Positions 11,315-22,849 are shown, counted from the first letter of the stretch. The stretch: DNA of 64,000 nucleotides from Rhabditoides inermis (GCA_963966185.1 CAWZYM010000271.1:432501-496500); one strand, 5' to 3'. Notes: generated from the letters alone by a model not told the origin. Program-made: numbers and translations.

Positions 11315-13240
11315 TCAGGTCTTGAAAGTACTTGTCGGTGGTGTCGGAAGGCCGGGTTCCCAGCTGAGCTGTCTCACACCACGCAGAATCATCACACAGA
11401 AGAAAAGACGCTCGTACGCAAAGAGCTGTGATGTAGCTTCTTTGTTACTCGTTTTTTTCGTTACGGCACAAGTAATCATCAAGAATGTGAATGGCCTGAC
11501 AATCACGGAAACGCACCGAAACGCGAGTGACGGCTCCTGTTCCATTGCCACTTTGTCGAAGGAGTGGAAGTTGAGGTAGATCAACAGGGCGACGTAGAAG
11601 ATGCGCGAGACGAACTCGTTGATCACGAAGGGAAGAACGAGCCGCGTCGAGCGGATGTTCTGTGTCGTCGTCTGCAGTCAAGTTTCTACAATTTGTTGTC
11701 AGTTACTGAGCGGTGGTTGTTTCAACGTTTGAAATTATGTGCTTGACAGGAAATGACTTTTACTGCGGTAGAGCCTGCGTCACACGAATCAAACCTCATT
11801 TAAAGACCGGTTTTCTAGCACTTCATTCAAGCTGCACTCACCTTTCCGATAGCGATACTTTCTGTGTGTGGCGCTGCGAGTAATCAGTAATAGCGAACCT
11901 TGATTTTAATTAACACGAGCAAACTCTGATTAGCGTCATTGACTATTTATATCGTACAACCGTGAAAGCTCACAAAGAAAGTGCATGTGGTAATGAAACA
12001 GTTAGTTGTCAAACAGACGAGATTGTAGTTGTAACCTGAATGAAATAAAATCTCGAGTTTAAAAATCGAGTACTGTTTTTAAAGAAGGTTTTTATATAAG
12101 TTTTTTTAAGAACTTTTTTCTCGAACATGAGTTTTTTGACGACTTGACCCTCATTTTGTTTCACGGACCAAGTAACCGGCAACCAAGAAAATCGAAAACT
12201 CTCCCGATTTCAATCAAAATGACTGTCACAGTATTGTTGAGGCTGCGCTTTCTTTCAAACACTGTTAACACGTAAGTTCAAGTTCAAAAAAGTTCAAAAA
12301 AGTAGTTGTTCAAAAGTTCAAAAAAAGTTCAAAAAAAACACAGCGTAAGTTTATTTCACAGTAACAGATCGAGTTTGTCAGTGCCCGAGATTTTTATCGG
12401 TGTACACGGTCTTTTATGTCTGTCAGTGAGTGAACAGATTTCAGGGCTCCGTGTACTTTCAGCCAACGATTTTTGCGTGAAAAACGTGTCGATTAGCATA
12501 TCAGAGAACATTGTTTTGTTGTGCGGATGAGTAGGAAACGGTAAATGTGTTTTCTATTGTTGCTCACACTGGCACCTCGAAGCACCGTTGGCAAAGCAAA
12601 ACAATCTGATTCAATTAAGTGGCTAGTTGTGACAAGAATAATAACGACAAACCTTGATTGAACCAAATTTCGTGAACAACAAAAATGTTATCTATAAAAC
12701 TGTTTTAGTCAATTACTACAAATGTGAATGAACTTACATTGTGAATTGCAAAACAAAGTATTACTGTACGTTCACTGAGAGACTCGTAAATCTGAAAAAT
12801 AGGTCATCATTTGAATAAAAATATAGTACATACATCACAATAGTAATGGGATGCACATCTCTCCAAAACCATGAAGAATGACATGGTTATGTACATGATG
12901 ATTGAAACTCTCTCAATAGCAGAGAAATATGTCTGCGAGCATAGATATATTTTTTAGTGTTTTCTTTTGTTCTCACCAGAAATGGTTCAATTTGTGTTCG
13001 AAAAAAATACAGTTGTTATGTACACTAGTCTGTAATAAATGTCATACGCAACATAACTTAAAGATAATATACAAATTGTGAACCTGTAATAGAACACTTA
13101 AAGTTATTGATGAAAAAAACTCTTTAAGAAAACTTGCCTGAAGAAGACGTGATAAGTACTTATCATTAAATCTTGTTTCACCATGACAAGTATTTGCGAT
13201 GGTAAGTCAACAATTAACATTAGTAGCTCGAAACAACAGT
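11315..13240 (-). pseudogene. Sre-like serpentine receptor, 5' end damaged (block copy 1)
   Basis: Exons read on the minus strand include span 1 (LLMLIVDLPSQILVMV, about 13229-13135) and span 3 (about 12930-12838) with VLERCASHYYCD. The next exon (IYESLSERTVILCF, to 12739) completes the Sre-type ER..A......YE motif. A span 4 exon (FVVIILVTTSHLIESD, about 12650) follows. A small exon at about 11873-11843 is followed by TQNIRSTRLVLPFVIN (about 11671), matching the Sre ENIR segment, and span 7 continues to a stop at 11315. Damage: the first exon is cut by SINE sequence, and the span 2 exon (about 13020-12970) lacks 2 bp relative to the duplicate, giving an early stop. Class assignment is moderate; exon borders are approximate. 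The donor after span 1 looks like GC (CAG|GCAAG). Confidence 0.5.
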
Positions 13241-13254
13241 GTTTCGAACTTTTC

Positions 13255-13420
13255 ACTAGCTTCATGGCGCAGTGCATGTGCGCTGCGTTGTGGCCCCCGA
13301 GCTTCGCAAGTTCGATTCCGGTCACCGCCAAATGTTTTGCTCGCGTGAAAATGAGGAGTTTTGGCAGGTTGTGGAAGAAATATAGTGGGTCCCCCGTTTT
13401 GGCGGTAGGCAAGCTGGGAA
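13255..13420 (+). mobile_element. tRNA-derived SINE, family 1
   Basis: The head has tggcgcagtgcatg (A-box region) and agttcgattccggtcaccgcc (B box). The tail reads gcaggttgtgg...gaaatatagtgggtcccccgttttggcggtaggc. The last 30 bp (13381-13410) recur as a perfect inverted copy at 13876-13905, on the other side of a MITE. The block duplicate is at about 56930-57092. Confidence 0.55.
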
Positions 13421-13477
13421 TCGTCATTCTTTGATTATGCATATCTGTCTTTGTCATTTCTTCGGTCGAAGATAATT

Positions 13478-13870
13478 AGGGGTGTCAAGGGGTATTTTCA
13501 AGTGTCACGGATATGTGCTTACTGTATATCAAAATGAAGTAAATTATATGTAGTTTTGAAAAAGTATCATTTGAATTAGTTGTTTTCTTTCATTTCCGCG
13601 TTACGCGCATCGAAAGTGCGCGGTTTGAGGGCGCGCGCGGCACACAACTTCACAGAGAAAGGCTAAGCCACGCCCCTTTTTGACGTCATTTTCATGGGAT
13701 CAAATCAATTTTTGTCAAAAATAATAGGTTATGACACGGTCCAGCGCCAAACGGAAGGTACTACTAGTTACAACTTTTTACGGCGCGTCGAATGGTGTAT
13801 TCCGTTTGGCGCTGGAAGATGCCGCATATTTGTGCCATCTAAGCTCCGCCCACTTGACATCCCTAAAGAT
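13478..13870. mobile_element. MITE-like insertion present only in block copy 1
   Basis: Bounded by inverted words ggggtgtcaag (about 13479) and cttgacatccct (about 13855), each next to agataatt. It has an internal inverted repeat around tccagcgccaaacgg...ccgtttggcgctgga. The corresponding site in copy 2 (about 57118-57135, cgaagataatttaatttcaag) lacks it. It therefore either inserted here after duplication or was deleted there together with flanking bases. Confidence 0.5.
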
Positions 13871-14363
13871 AATTCGCCTACCGCCAAAACGGGGGACCCA
13901 CTATATTTCGCCACTGTGCCTTCAACTTCAAGAAAATTATACTATACTATATATGTACATTTGACTGGTGCCTAAGAATATAGAAGCGAGCACCACGCAC
14001 AGTAATGAAAATGGAATGCCGTTTGCCGTGTTTCCAGATATACTGAGAGAAAGAAAGGCCACTAACAAACTGATCACGTTCAAAGTTTCATTCCGCCGCT
14101 TTCACTATGACTGGACAAAATACATCGGCATCATCATCACCACATAATATATCTAATTGTGTGTTCAAGGATGTAGAGAGTAGCAATCTATACTATAGCA
14201 TCACCAACAACACGTACGCATCCACGGGACAACCGAAATCCGTGTTGTTGGAACTCGCAGTAAGCATCGTATTACTGTATTTTACCGTATCCCACCGTAA
14301 TTTACGTAATCGATTTTATGTGCTACTTGATTCGAGATAAATAGATTCAGATTCAGATTCAGT

Positions 14364-15092
14364 TCAAGGATGCGGGGTGGTGGTTCGACGGCGGGAGCCG
14401 CGGAAGAACTGCGAGATGTACCTGAACGAGTACAGATGACGATGAGGAAGGTTGGTGGGTGCGTGGTGGAACGGTCGTGGTTTATGAGTGGATATATGTC
14501 GACGTTTCAAGTCGTGCCACACTGATCATCGCTTTTCTGCCATGCTCACCTGCGCACACAGTACGCATCCTCCCTGTTCAACAGAAACACGCGCTGATGA
14601 TCGACTGATGGCTTCGGCGTATCCTAAACACATCAACATCATTTGTACGGAAAACTTATCGAATTTTGACCGTAAAGAAGTTATAGTCGGTTCATTTCGA
14701 TGCCCAAAAGTGCACAACATGTCCCAGACATCATGAATGATCCAATCGACTAAAGTTTCCATTCAATATCCAACTACAGTTTGGTTGAGAATCAGGTTGG
14801 TAAGCATCAGGTTTTCTGATCGGTCAGAACCATCGCTGTGTGTGCGCCTTTTCATTGTTCACTCACCCAGGTACGCAGCTTCTGCAGTTTGCTGTAGACA
14901 AAGCGGCGTTCGCGCAGAAGGCGCATGTGCCACTCCATCACGTCGCGGCGGTCAGACGCGGTAGGGTAGTGCATCTGGACGAGTCTCCCCTCTATCCACT
15001 TTTTCCCCCTTCCCTTCTTTTCCTCTCTCCTTCTCTCTTCCTCTCTCTCTTCCGCTCTTTCTCCTTTCTTATTTCTACCTCTCTCTCTCTTC

Positions 15093-15147
<55 letters not shown>

Positions 15148-15285
15148 TCTCCCTCTCTCCCTCTCTCCCTCTCTCCCTCTCTCCCTCTCGCCCTTTCTTC
15201 CTCTATCCCTCTCTCTCCCTTTCATTCCCTTTTTCCCTCTTCACGTTTTTCTTTCTCTCTCAATGTATCTTCTCTTTCTCAATGT

Positions 15286-15342
<57 letters not shown>

Positions 15343-15673
15343 ATCTCCTTCTCTCTCTCTCTCTTTCTCTTTCTCTCTATCTCCTTCTCTTTCTCTCTCT
15401 CTCTCTCTCTCACTCACTTCAATGTTAGCTTGACAGACGACTATTCCCTGCTTATCCAACACCCCTCCCTTGAAGAATGCAGAGAGTAACCCAAACTCGC
15501 TGCCTTCGATATCAATCATCAGATTGTCAACTATCTGAAACAAGCTTTTTTGTGTGTTAAAATCATGTTTCACGCGACTTACCTTTCCCGGCACGTATTG
15601 CAGTAAAAACTCAGAGAGCTCCACTTGTTGCACCGTTTCAGGCTGGTAGCGGCCTAGATGTGAGATATTTGGG

Positions 15674-15733
<60 letters not shown>

Positions 15734-17017
15734 ACTCACTCTCATGTCTGAGCACTTGCGCAGTGGCTTGTCCGTTGTGTCCACCTACCGCAACGTGAAC
15801 AAACGTTCCTAGCTTCTAAAAACACGAGGCTAGGAAATAGCAGTCAGACTTTTTTTCCGATTTTTGATAAGAGTCAGAAAACGACGCAAAAAAAATCAGA
15901 CAAGAGGGAGAAATGAGGTGGAAATGGATAGAAGCGGCTCGGTGAGGCTCGAAAAATGTTCGAGTCTCCTTGCCCTCATTCTAGTTTTTGGGCCTATCCA
16001 AAATTCTTTTGACTCTTCTTCATCTTGCCTCATAGAGCTCGCGGTTTCTCTCCTCCACAGGATCTGCTCCGACAAATGTGACAGCGCCGGGTCCGAGTTT
16101 CTGTAATCGCATTCATGCTACGGCAAATCAACACGTCCGAAACGGTCTTTCTCTGATCTTATCCATTCCATCGTGTTATCGCGGTCAACTTGTTGGTTTC
16201 ACTGTTCATCACGCTCACTTACCTTCTGCATATTCTGTTCGGCTACCGTATTGTGACCGACTCCCAGGGTCACTACGTGAGAAGGCTCATCCCGCATCTG
16301 TCAAACAAGTAACGGTAAGGCGTTTCAAATGGCTTTCGCAACGTATTTGGCAGAGATTCGATTGAAAAAAATATCATCTCGCATTTGTGTATCAAATTTA
16401 GATTAAAGAAGAGAATTGAGCAAAAGATGAAAGAAAATAGTAGGTAGTTCGAGTTTGAGAAAAAGAAGACAAGATAATGCGGAGTTGTGTACTTACTTCG
16501 CTGATGACGTGCCACTTTGTGTCTTCCTCATCCACCATCTTGACTGGCAGGATGGTGGCGTTGAGCCCGCTCTCCTCCTCGCACACATCCATGTCCAAGT
16601 AGGCTTCCATCCAGAACTGAAGAATATGCTGTCTTGATCTTACAGAATTGCGATTACCACCAGGTCACTGTCGCTGCTGTACTTCTCGAACTCTCTCCAC
16701 ATACAGTCCTCCCATCGCGCGAACAGACTCGACATTCGTGTGTCAATGGATGAGCTCTAGGTGATAAGAGATTAGTTGCGGTCGAAGCATCATGAATAGT
16801 TAAAGTTTAGTGAAGAATAATCAAACATCAAACGTCCGCACATGTTTTTTTTGTCGAATTTTTATTTTCGTTCCAAATCACAATAATAACAAGCAATGTG
16901 ACTTACGGCTAGCGTCTTTTCGCTAAGCGAGGCGGCGTAGATGCGCCACACGACGAAACATGCAGAAACAGCGACTGCGGCAAGGAGTTTGCGACGGTTG
17001 TGTTGCAACAGCCACAT
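14364..17017 (-). CDS. FkbM-type (Methyltransf_21) methyltransferase, membrane-anchored (block copy 1)
   Basis: Eleven exons coding for about 325 residues: 17017-16907, 16756-16661, 16616-16497, 16297-16223, 16100-16029, 15815-15740, 15653-15583, 15534-15418, 14974-14867, 14623-14550, 14421-14364. All phases agree. The N-terminal MWLLQHNRRK is followed by a hydrophobic anchor. The domain shows VVTLGVGHNT (SAM-binding glycine motif), FVGADPVEERN, NLMIDIEGSEFGLL (the D-x-E-x-x-E core of the nematode family) and GIVVCQANIE. It ends with VFLLNREDAYCVRRYISQFF and a short basic tail. The donor after 16029 is GC (GAG|GCAAGA). Introns 6 and 8 are GA/CT tracts beginning within 8 nt of the donor. FkbM enzymes O-methylate glycans or other small metabolites; the substrate is unknown, and a secretory-pathway location is inferred from the anchor. 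Copy 2 is at 57463-60151 and a diverged paralogue at 33862-37189. Confidence 0.88.
15010..15413. repeat. CT/CCCTCT microsatellite in FkbM intron 8
   Basis: Mixed (CT)n, (CCCTCT)n and (CTTT)n blocks fill nearly the whole intron between exons 8 and 9 of the methyltransferase. On the coding strand it begins gtgagtgagagaga, so the tract starts inside the donor consensus. The duplicate is at about 58130-58546. Confidence 0.9.
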
Positions 17018-19243
17018 AACCGAGAGCGGAAACGGAAACTGCGACTGCAACTGCGGAATAGCAGATCGCGCAGCCAGATAGTAGACAGGAAGCGATTGCG
17101 GTCGGGTCAACCAGTTAGTGAGAACTGTGGAAGCATGATGAAATCGCAACGACGCCCTGCTGCCGGTCTTTTCACTACAAGTACTTATATTGTATAATTA
17201 GCGTCAGAGCTCACGACTGACCACATAGCTATGGTCTCTATCTCACGATCAGCTAAAATGTCTTGTCTTCAGGTTTTTCTTTCTCACAAATTTCGTCTCC
17301 GCGGATTATGCGGTTAGAAGATATTAACTGATTTTAGCGTGTAAAGCGTGTTAAAATGAAAGCACTGGTCTGGTCAAGGGCAAAAAGTACATCAAACGGA
17401 GAAGGTGGGCGAGGCATGATACACTTCACTCAAATGAGTATGACAATTCGTAGACTTGCTGCTGACAGGGAAAAGTACGGTAAGTTGTGCAGCCACTATG
17501 CACTACAAAACAGCTTACCTCACTCGTAAAAACGAAAAAGCAAGTTAGTGAAAAATACAGAAACATAATAATTTACATGTCTGTATCTACTAATATACTT
17601 TATCAACGAAGACAGTTTTTTCTCCATCAGCATAGAAGAGTGTTGAAGAGTAAAAAAAGAAATATCATACAGTGGGTGAGCTAATCAGTGGCCGCGCGAA
17701 AAAGTGAAGTAATGGGAAGCGGTTCGAACATCTATAGACATCGAGAGCACGAGATCATACTCAAACTCGAAACAAGTTTTTAAATGCAAAGTGTACGCGC
17801 AGAGTTGTATTGAAATTGATTTTATATCCTTTGACTGAAATCATCTTTCATCTACTGATAAACTTTGACGGAGAAGCGCGGTAGCGTGTCGGAACGAGGT
17901 GGCTGGTTTTATTCATAGTGTGTGTGCGTTTTTTTTTGTTCGACTGCACAAACAACTTACTATAATAGGCTTGCACTCTGCTCGGAAAATTTCGTTGAAA
18001 ACTATTATCGTGAATTTCGAACATAGCGTATACAAAATGCAGTGCACAGCAGTTTTGTTTTTGCACTTTCTGACGTAGTGAAATTGATTTTCGCGGGTTC
18101 GATCTTGGGTATCAACGCGAAATTTTCTGAAAATCAAAAACATCATCTATAGAATTACTGATCGTTGTCTCACCACCCCGATGTCTCTCGCCCGTTTGTT
18201 TTGATGTGTGACGCGCGCAACGCGCAACTGCCAAGCTACACACGTCCTAATACAAATTACCTAATTACCGTGTGTTATTTGTTAGAATATCACATTGTCA
18301 GACCTAAGTATGAGTATGACTCGTGAAACAATCAGCCATATCTCGCTCTCTCTTCCGCGACTACGACGGTGCGCATCACGTAAGCCTCCCGCCCACTGCA
18401 CTCTGCGCTCATTGTTCTCTCGACACACTTGTCTGCGCGATCTGATTGGTCGAGCGCTCTCTAAAGTGACAGGGAAGAAACGAGGGATTGTACTCGTCAT
18501 GTTAGAAAAAAGGGAAAGTCCGTGATAAATGTGGCATCGTACGGCCAGCTCATTTCGGAGACGAATGTGTCGATGAGCGAAGTCCGTGATAAATGTGGCA
18601 TCGCCACTTTTTACGTGTTTTTTTTTTGTTGGAAAAGTGGCGGGAATGTCCTACTTCCATTCTGTGCGTGAAGCTTGCTTTTACATTTTCAGGCACCAGC
18701 CAAGTGTGTATAGCAAAGTATAGATTTCTTGACGTTGAGATGGTATTTGTTGTATGTGTTTGTGTTTCAAATATCCCGCCACAATATGTATTTTTGAAAA
18801 AAAAAACCCATAGCGGTTGATGGGTCATCGCCGTTTTGCGGGTTTTGCGCAACTGCTATTGTCGATAGTAGCTGAGTGGGAGTGAGACGATCAACAGACG
18901 CCTCACTGTTTCATCATTGAGATTCTTTCAGTTCTTTTGTTTCTTCGAAACAACAGTGAAACCGCCATATACTTATTCAACACGGAAGAACCTTTTAAAG
19001 GTGATACTGATATTGTGTCGGCGATGTTTAGAGTTTTTTTATCGAGTTGTTTGATTTCATGTGAGTTTGTTCAGATTTCACGAAATCTGTTCTGCGTGCA
19101 TTTTCTGTGTGGAAACATGGTTGTGTGAGAGAGAAAGAGAATGAATCATGTATCATGTTCGTCATTGTTCGTTTCAAAGTCAGTTTCACATACACCAGAT
19201 TGTATCTGACTCGGAAAAAGGAACAAGAAACTACAATTGATCT
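17018..19243. other. Intergenic stretch with one SINE, no gene recognised
   Basis: AT-rich sequence between the FkbM gene and the fragment of the four-span gene. It contains a family-2 SINE remnant at about 17985-18180 with a B-box-like cgggttcgatcttggg. Reading frames are not preserved in the duplicate (60152-62444). A repeated gtccgtgataaatgtggcatcg (about 18518 and 18584) is a local direct duplication of 66 bp spacing. No exon could be supported. Confidence 0.45.
17985..18180 (+). mobile_element. tRNA-derived SINE, family 2 (partial)
   Basis: Shares the lead gtgaatttcgaacatagcgtatac and the B-box region cgggttcgatcttggg...cgaaattttctga with other family-2 copies. The duplicate at about 61165-61395 retains the A-box-like gacgtagtggtaacgctctcgc, which is deleted here. 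Confidence 0.5.
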
Positions 19244-19376
19244 CTAAACTCGAATGCGGAACATAGTTCTCAACGACGTTCCCATTCCTCTAGCAAGCAG
19301 TAAATAGACGCTCCACTTGGTCTGAAACAGAACACTCGCCAGAAGCCGCAAAACCGGGAACCACCACGTGTCAGCG
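19244..19376 (-). pseudogene. Isolated last exon of the four-span membrane protein gene
   Basis: This 133-nt segment matches the last exon (62445-62577) of the complete gene in the second block. It is open through DTWWFPVLRLL...KWSVYLLLARGMGTS to the stop at 19244. The upstream exons are absent, because the duplication ends two bases beyond this exon's 5' edge and is replaced by the exon-repeat array. The new upstream bases happen to end in AG (gtagtaaag), so the exon could still be spliced onto another transcript. Confidence 0.7.
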
Positions 19377-19385
19377 CTTTACTAC

Positions 19386-20304
19386 CCCCGCTTGATTGAG
19401 GATGAGTAGACACACGTAGACGAGCTGGATGTGGAGGCGGAGACGAGGTGGATGTCGACGAGGTGGATGTCGACGAGATGGGATACGTCGATGGGCCTTC
19501 TGCAACATGGATAATAAATCATAATCACTATAAAAATAAATGTACGAAGTCGAGTTGCGGTTCGAGATGTTCATCGCCAGTGAACGTCTCCGCCTCGTGG
19601 CAGCCCATGCGTAACAATCCGCCACTGCAGTTGCCACGCATAAAAGTGTATACACTCACGTTGTGGAGAGACAGCACTCGCCGCTGATGTTGCGGAACTT
19701 GACGAAGATCCGCGGCGGCCGGATCTGCTAGAAGAGCGAGAAGACCCGTCGAAAAGGGCGGCGACGTCGATGGGCCTTCTGCAACATGGATAATAAATCA
19801 TAATCACTACAAAAATAAATGTACGAAGTCGAGTTGCGGTTCGAGATGTTCATCGCCAGTGAACGTCTCCGCCTCGTGGCAGCCCATGCGTACCAATCTA
19901 CATCTGCAGTAGCTACGCATTAAAAAGTTTACTCACGTTTCTGACGTCGGAGAATACTCGCGACGTGGAAGAGGATGAGTAGACACACGTAGACGAGCTG
20001 GATGTGGAGGCGGAGACGAGGTGGATGTCGACGAGGTGGATGTCGACGAGATGGGATACGTCGATGGGCCTTCTGCAACATGGATAATAAATCATAATCA
20101 CTACAAAAATAAATGTACGAAGTCGAGTTGCGGTTCGAGATGTTCATCGCCAGTGAACGTCTCCGCCTCGTGGCAGCCCATGCGTATCAATCTACATCTG
20201 CAGTTGCCACGCATAAAAGTGTATACACTCACGTTGTGGAGAGAGAAGTGCGAGAAGACGCGTCGAAGAGGGCGGAGACACTCCGGGGAGGACACGTGTC
20301 CTCC
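19386..20304 (-). CDS. Tandem exon array, Ser/Thr/Pro/Arg-rich; unknown protein
   Basis: Four exon-like modules on the minus strand each start at a TTGCAG acceptor and end at an AAC|GTGAGT donor: 20304-20233, 20072-19937, 19778-19660 and 19499-about 19386. Exons 2-4 begin with the same AAGGCCCATCGACG. The intervening introns are near-identical, including the ccatgttgcag acceptor region. So whole exon-intron units were duplicated; exon 3 has diverged inside. All three frames are open in several modules, giving either His/Arg/Pro-rich or Ser/Thr/Pro-rich peptides. The frame, and therefore the protein, cannot be fixed. It may continue upstream to the exons at 22850-23374. No family was recognised. 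Confidence 0.4.
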
Positions 20305-20711
20305 CTGCAATATACGTGTTATTAAAACATTATATAAAATTAATATAACATAAATGCAACAAACCGAAAAAAACAACGCTTTAAAAACAATACAACAAAC
20401 AAACAAACAAACATTTCGAAATTCGAAGAAAAAATAATTTGAAGAATAAAATCGAACGTTTCAAATGACGAATATTCGCTAAATTTAGAACCAGAAAAAT
20501 CAGCCCGGTTTTTTGGCTCATTGGCCTGCATTGTTGAAAATGAAAAGTGAAAAGTGAAAAATGCAACGAAACATTCACTGAATCAATGAACTTTTCAACA
20601 AATCATCGATATTTTCACTAATTCATTGAATATTTCACCCATTCGTTGAAATTTTCATCATTTCAATGAAATTTTCACTATTTTCAGTGAATTTTTCAGT
20701 GAAAGCACTCA

Positions 20712-21222
20712 TTGATAGGACAGACCCAGTATGTATACTCGCGCCCTACTTTCTCCAAGTCTTTCGGTATAAGCAACAATTTTGTAAACTTTTCGCAAGT
20801 TTTGCGATTAAGGACGTGCGATAAAGTTCTGCAGGCCCTTATTCCAATGACGTTCAATTTCATACCGGTATTCATAATGGTCACTCTGCCATTGTTTTCT
20901 ATCGATTGTCCCATGGCTAAGGTACGGTGCGAAGTACATACGTAACTCCGTTGAAAAACGTAACAGTAAGTCTCTGAGTGAACTTGACGGCAAACATATT
21001 ATCAATGACGACGATAGGACGTTCGTTTCAGTCGATCATGTTCTTGGTCTCGATTTACCCGATCTTCGATCCTCTGATTGTTATTTATTTTATACGCGAC
21101 TTGAGGGAAACAGTAAAGACGTTGTTTGAAGGTATGAATTTTTTAGTTGTTGATTAAATCGAAAAAAATCGTTGTCTCTTTTAGCGTGGATGATGAGCAG
21201 CGTTCGTCTGATGGTTAATTAA
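20712..21222 (+). pseudogene. Str-superfamily chemoreceptor, C-terminal fragment
   Basis: Plus-strand pieces include a span 6 exon (KVLQALIPMTFNFIPVFIMV, about 20821-20920) and a span 7 exon ending at 21131 with SIYPIFDPLIVIYFIRDLR. The last exon (21185-21222) ends ...RLMVN and a TAA stop. The YP-x-x-DPL-x-VI...RD-x-R signature is characteristic of the Str superfamily. Spans 1-5 were not found in the upstream 400 bp, which is AT-rich repeat-like sequence and then the exon array. This looks like a 5'-truncated remnant. The acceptor of the span 7 exon is uncertain. Confidence 0.6.
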
Positions 21223-21529
21223 TTAAAGATAATTAAAGATCACAGCAAATTCCAGTTTCCCGTCGATCTCGATTTCCGCTACCGTACACCCACAGCCTAG
21301 CAACTCGTTTTCATAAGTCTTTGATTTTTGACATTTGATACAAGTATGTAAAAATGAAAGCATGTTATTACATCACAATGATGCTTTTCACATGGAATGT
21401 TCATGAACATTCACATATTATAGACTACATTAGAGTACTAGATGTTATGAACGTGAAAAATCGGAAACGTGGATTCATAAATACGGTGTGACTTTCGGAT
21501 ACCGGCTGACGACGTGTCAAATGGATCGC

Positions 21530-21860
21530 TAACTCACTACGGTAGCGGATTTTCATCAGAACTCACGGGTGGCATCGAACCCACGCGACCCTTTGACGAT
21601 TAGCCTAGCACACTGCGATACCCCAACACATTGCTAGTTGAAGGAACAGTGGCGACTTATTTCTGCCACAACCTGCCACAACTTCTCATTTTCACACGAG
21701 CAAAACATTTGGCGGTGACCGGAATCGAACCCGCGAAGCCTGGGAGCCACAACGCAGCGCACATGCACTGAATGAGCCATGAAGCAAGTGAAAGGAAGCC
21801 GTTCGATTGCGCTTATGTCTCCGACTCCAACGTGCAATATTGAAGCGTTGGCGGGTGATT
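21530..21860 (-). mobile_element. Two tRNA-derived SINE pieces, reverse orientation
   Basis: At 21530-21600 the minus strand reads as a tRNA-like unit with ggtatcgcagtgtgctaggc (A-box region) and gggttcgatgccacc (B box). At 21645-21860 it reads as family 1: cattgaatgagccatgaag in reverse, B box ggttcgattccggtcaccgcc, tail ggcagaaataagtcgccactg. Confidence 0.5.
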
Positions 21861-22252
21861 CAAATTTTGTCTGCATCCTTGGCAGTGACACAATCGAAAG
21901 TAACGCAGAAGTGTCGTTGTTTCGAAAAAAAAAACAAATGTGTCAAGTTGATTTTTTTTTTAAATTTTACTCTTTTTTTACAAAAACTTCTCCGAGTCAA
22001 AAAGAAGTCGCCATTGTTTTTTTAAACTTTTGATGTTCTTCGTTCATTTCCGTGTACCGATCTACTTGATTTACTCTTTTCTACTTCCCTCTTTACTTGT
22101 AATTGCTCGTCGGTGTTTTTGCGCAGAATTAATATTTTCATCCAGTTTGAACGTGGTCGGGTGATAACTGAGAAAGTAGTTGGTTTGGCGATCAAGTGAA
22201 AAGCTGGATTTGTCGGTCAGAAATCATCAGCCGCTGGCGAGACGAAGTGAGT

Positions 22253-22255
<3 letters not shown>

Positions 22256-22332
<77 letters not shown>

Positions 22333-22456
22333 GTGCGTGTGCGTGTGCGTGTGCGTGTGCGTGTGCGTGTGCGTGTGCGTGTGCGTGTGCGTGTGCGTGT
22401 GCGTGTGCGTGTGCGTGTGCGTGTGCGTGTGCGTGTGCGTGTGCGTGTGCGTGTGT
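22256..22456. repeat. (CT)n followed by (GTGCGT)n
   Basis: About 75 bp of CT dinucleotides run directly into about 120 bp of a 6-bp GTGCGT unit (roughly 20 copies, very uniform). No gene is evident around it. Confidence 0.95.
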
Positions 22457-22564
22457 GGCGCGGAAACTGAACTATGTGCTCCGACACATTACTACATCAT
22501 AACGATTACCAGGTGCAGGTCAACCCGTGGAAAAGTGGGCTGAAATAACATGAGGAATTACGCA

Positions 22565-22655
22565 AAACATGCGGCTGCTGTGGGGATTGAACCCGGGATA
22601 GCCACATAAGCAGGCGCGCATGCTATCCACAATACCACAAGGGCTAGTTGCGAAG
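22565..22655 (-). mobile_element. tRNA-like (SINE head) sequence
   Basis: On the minus strand, ttgtggtattgtggatagcatg then cccgggttcaatccccacagc gives A- and B-box-like segments at tRNA spacing. The stems do not close into a convincing tRNA, so a SINE head or tRNA pseudogene is more likely. Confidence 0.4.
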
Positions 22656-22849
22656 GAGCTTTCGAGTGCGGTAGATATACCCAAGACGCGCGCAGCGATT
22701 GATACAAACCGGGTTTGCTATGTTTTTCAGCGATTCATTAACGCTTTAACTCGTGCATTCCAATCAAGTAAACGTTATAAGCACAATGTTTATTCAACAA
22801 AATGATCTCAACAAGACAAAAACAACAGCAACAACACATCTTGTTAGAA

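Larger units (their letters stand above)
1..19378 (+). repeat. Segmental duplication, copy 1
   Basis: Direct duplicate of about 42973-62579. Gene order, exon structure, mobile elements and intergenic sequence all match. The offset drifts from about 42,966 at the left to about 43,200 at the right because of small indels. The right edge is sharp: identity runs through the bases tcagcgct ending at 19378 and then stops. The left edge is at or before position 1. Differences include a MITE present only here (about 13478-13870) and a SINE-type insertion present only in copy 2 (about 52974-53284). Confidence 0.93.

Noticed and set aside
19371..19655. Direct in-frame fusion between the exon array and the four-span exon.
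   Set aside because: Unspliced read-through meets stop codons (TAG TAA) just before the GCT GAC of the four-span exon. Only a spliced fusion remains possible.
22332..22455. Arg/Val or Cys/Val dipeptide-repeat proteins.
   Set aside because: Pure translation of the GTGCGT microsatellite; no exon context.
22565..22655. Possible genuine tRNA gene on the minus strand.
   Set aside because: A- and B-box-like words are present, but acceptor and anticodon stems do not close properly. The window contains many SINE heads of this kind.
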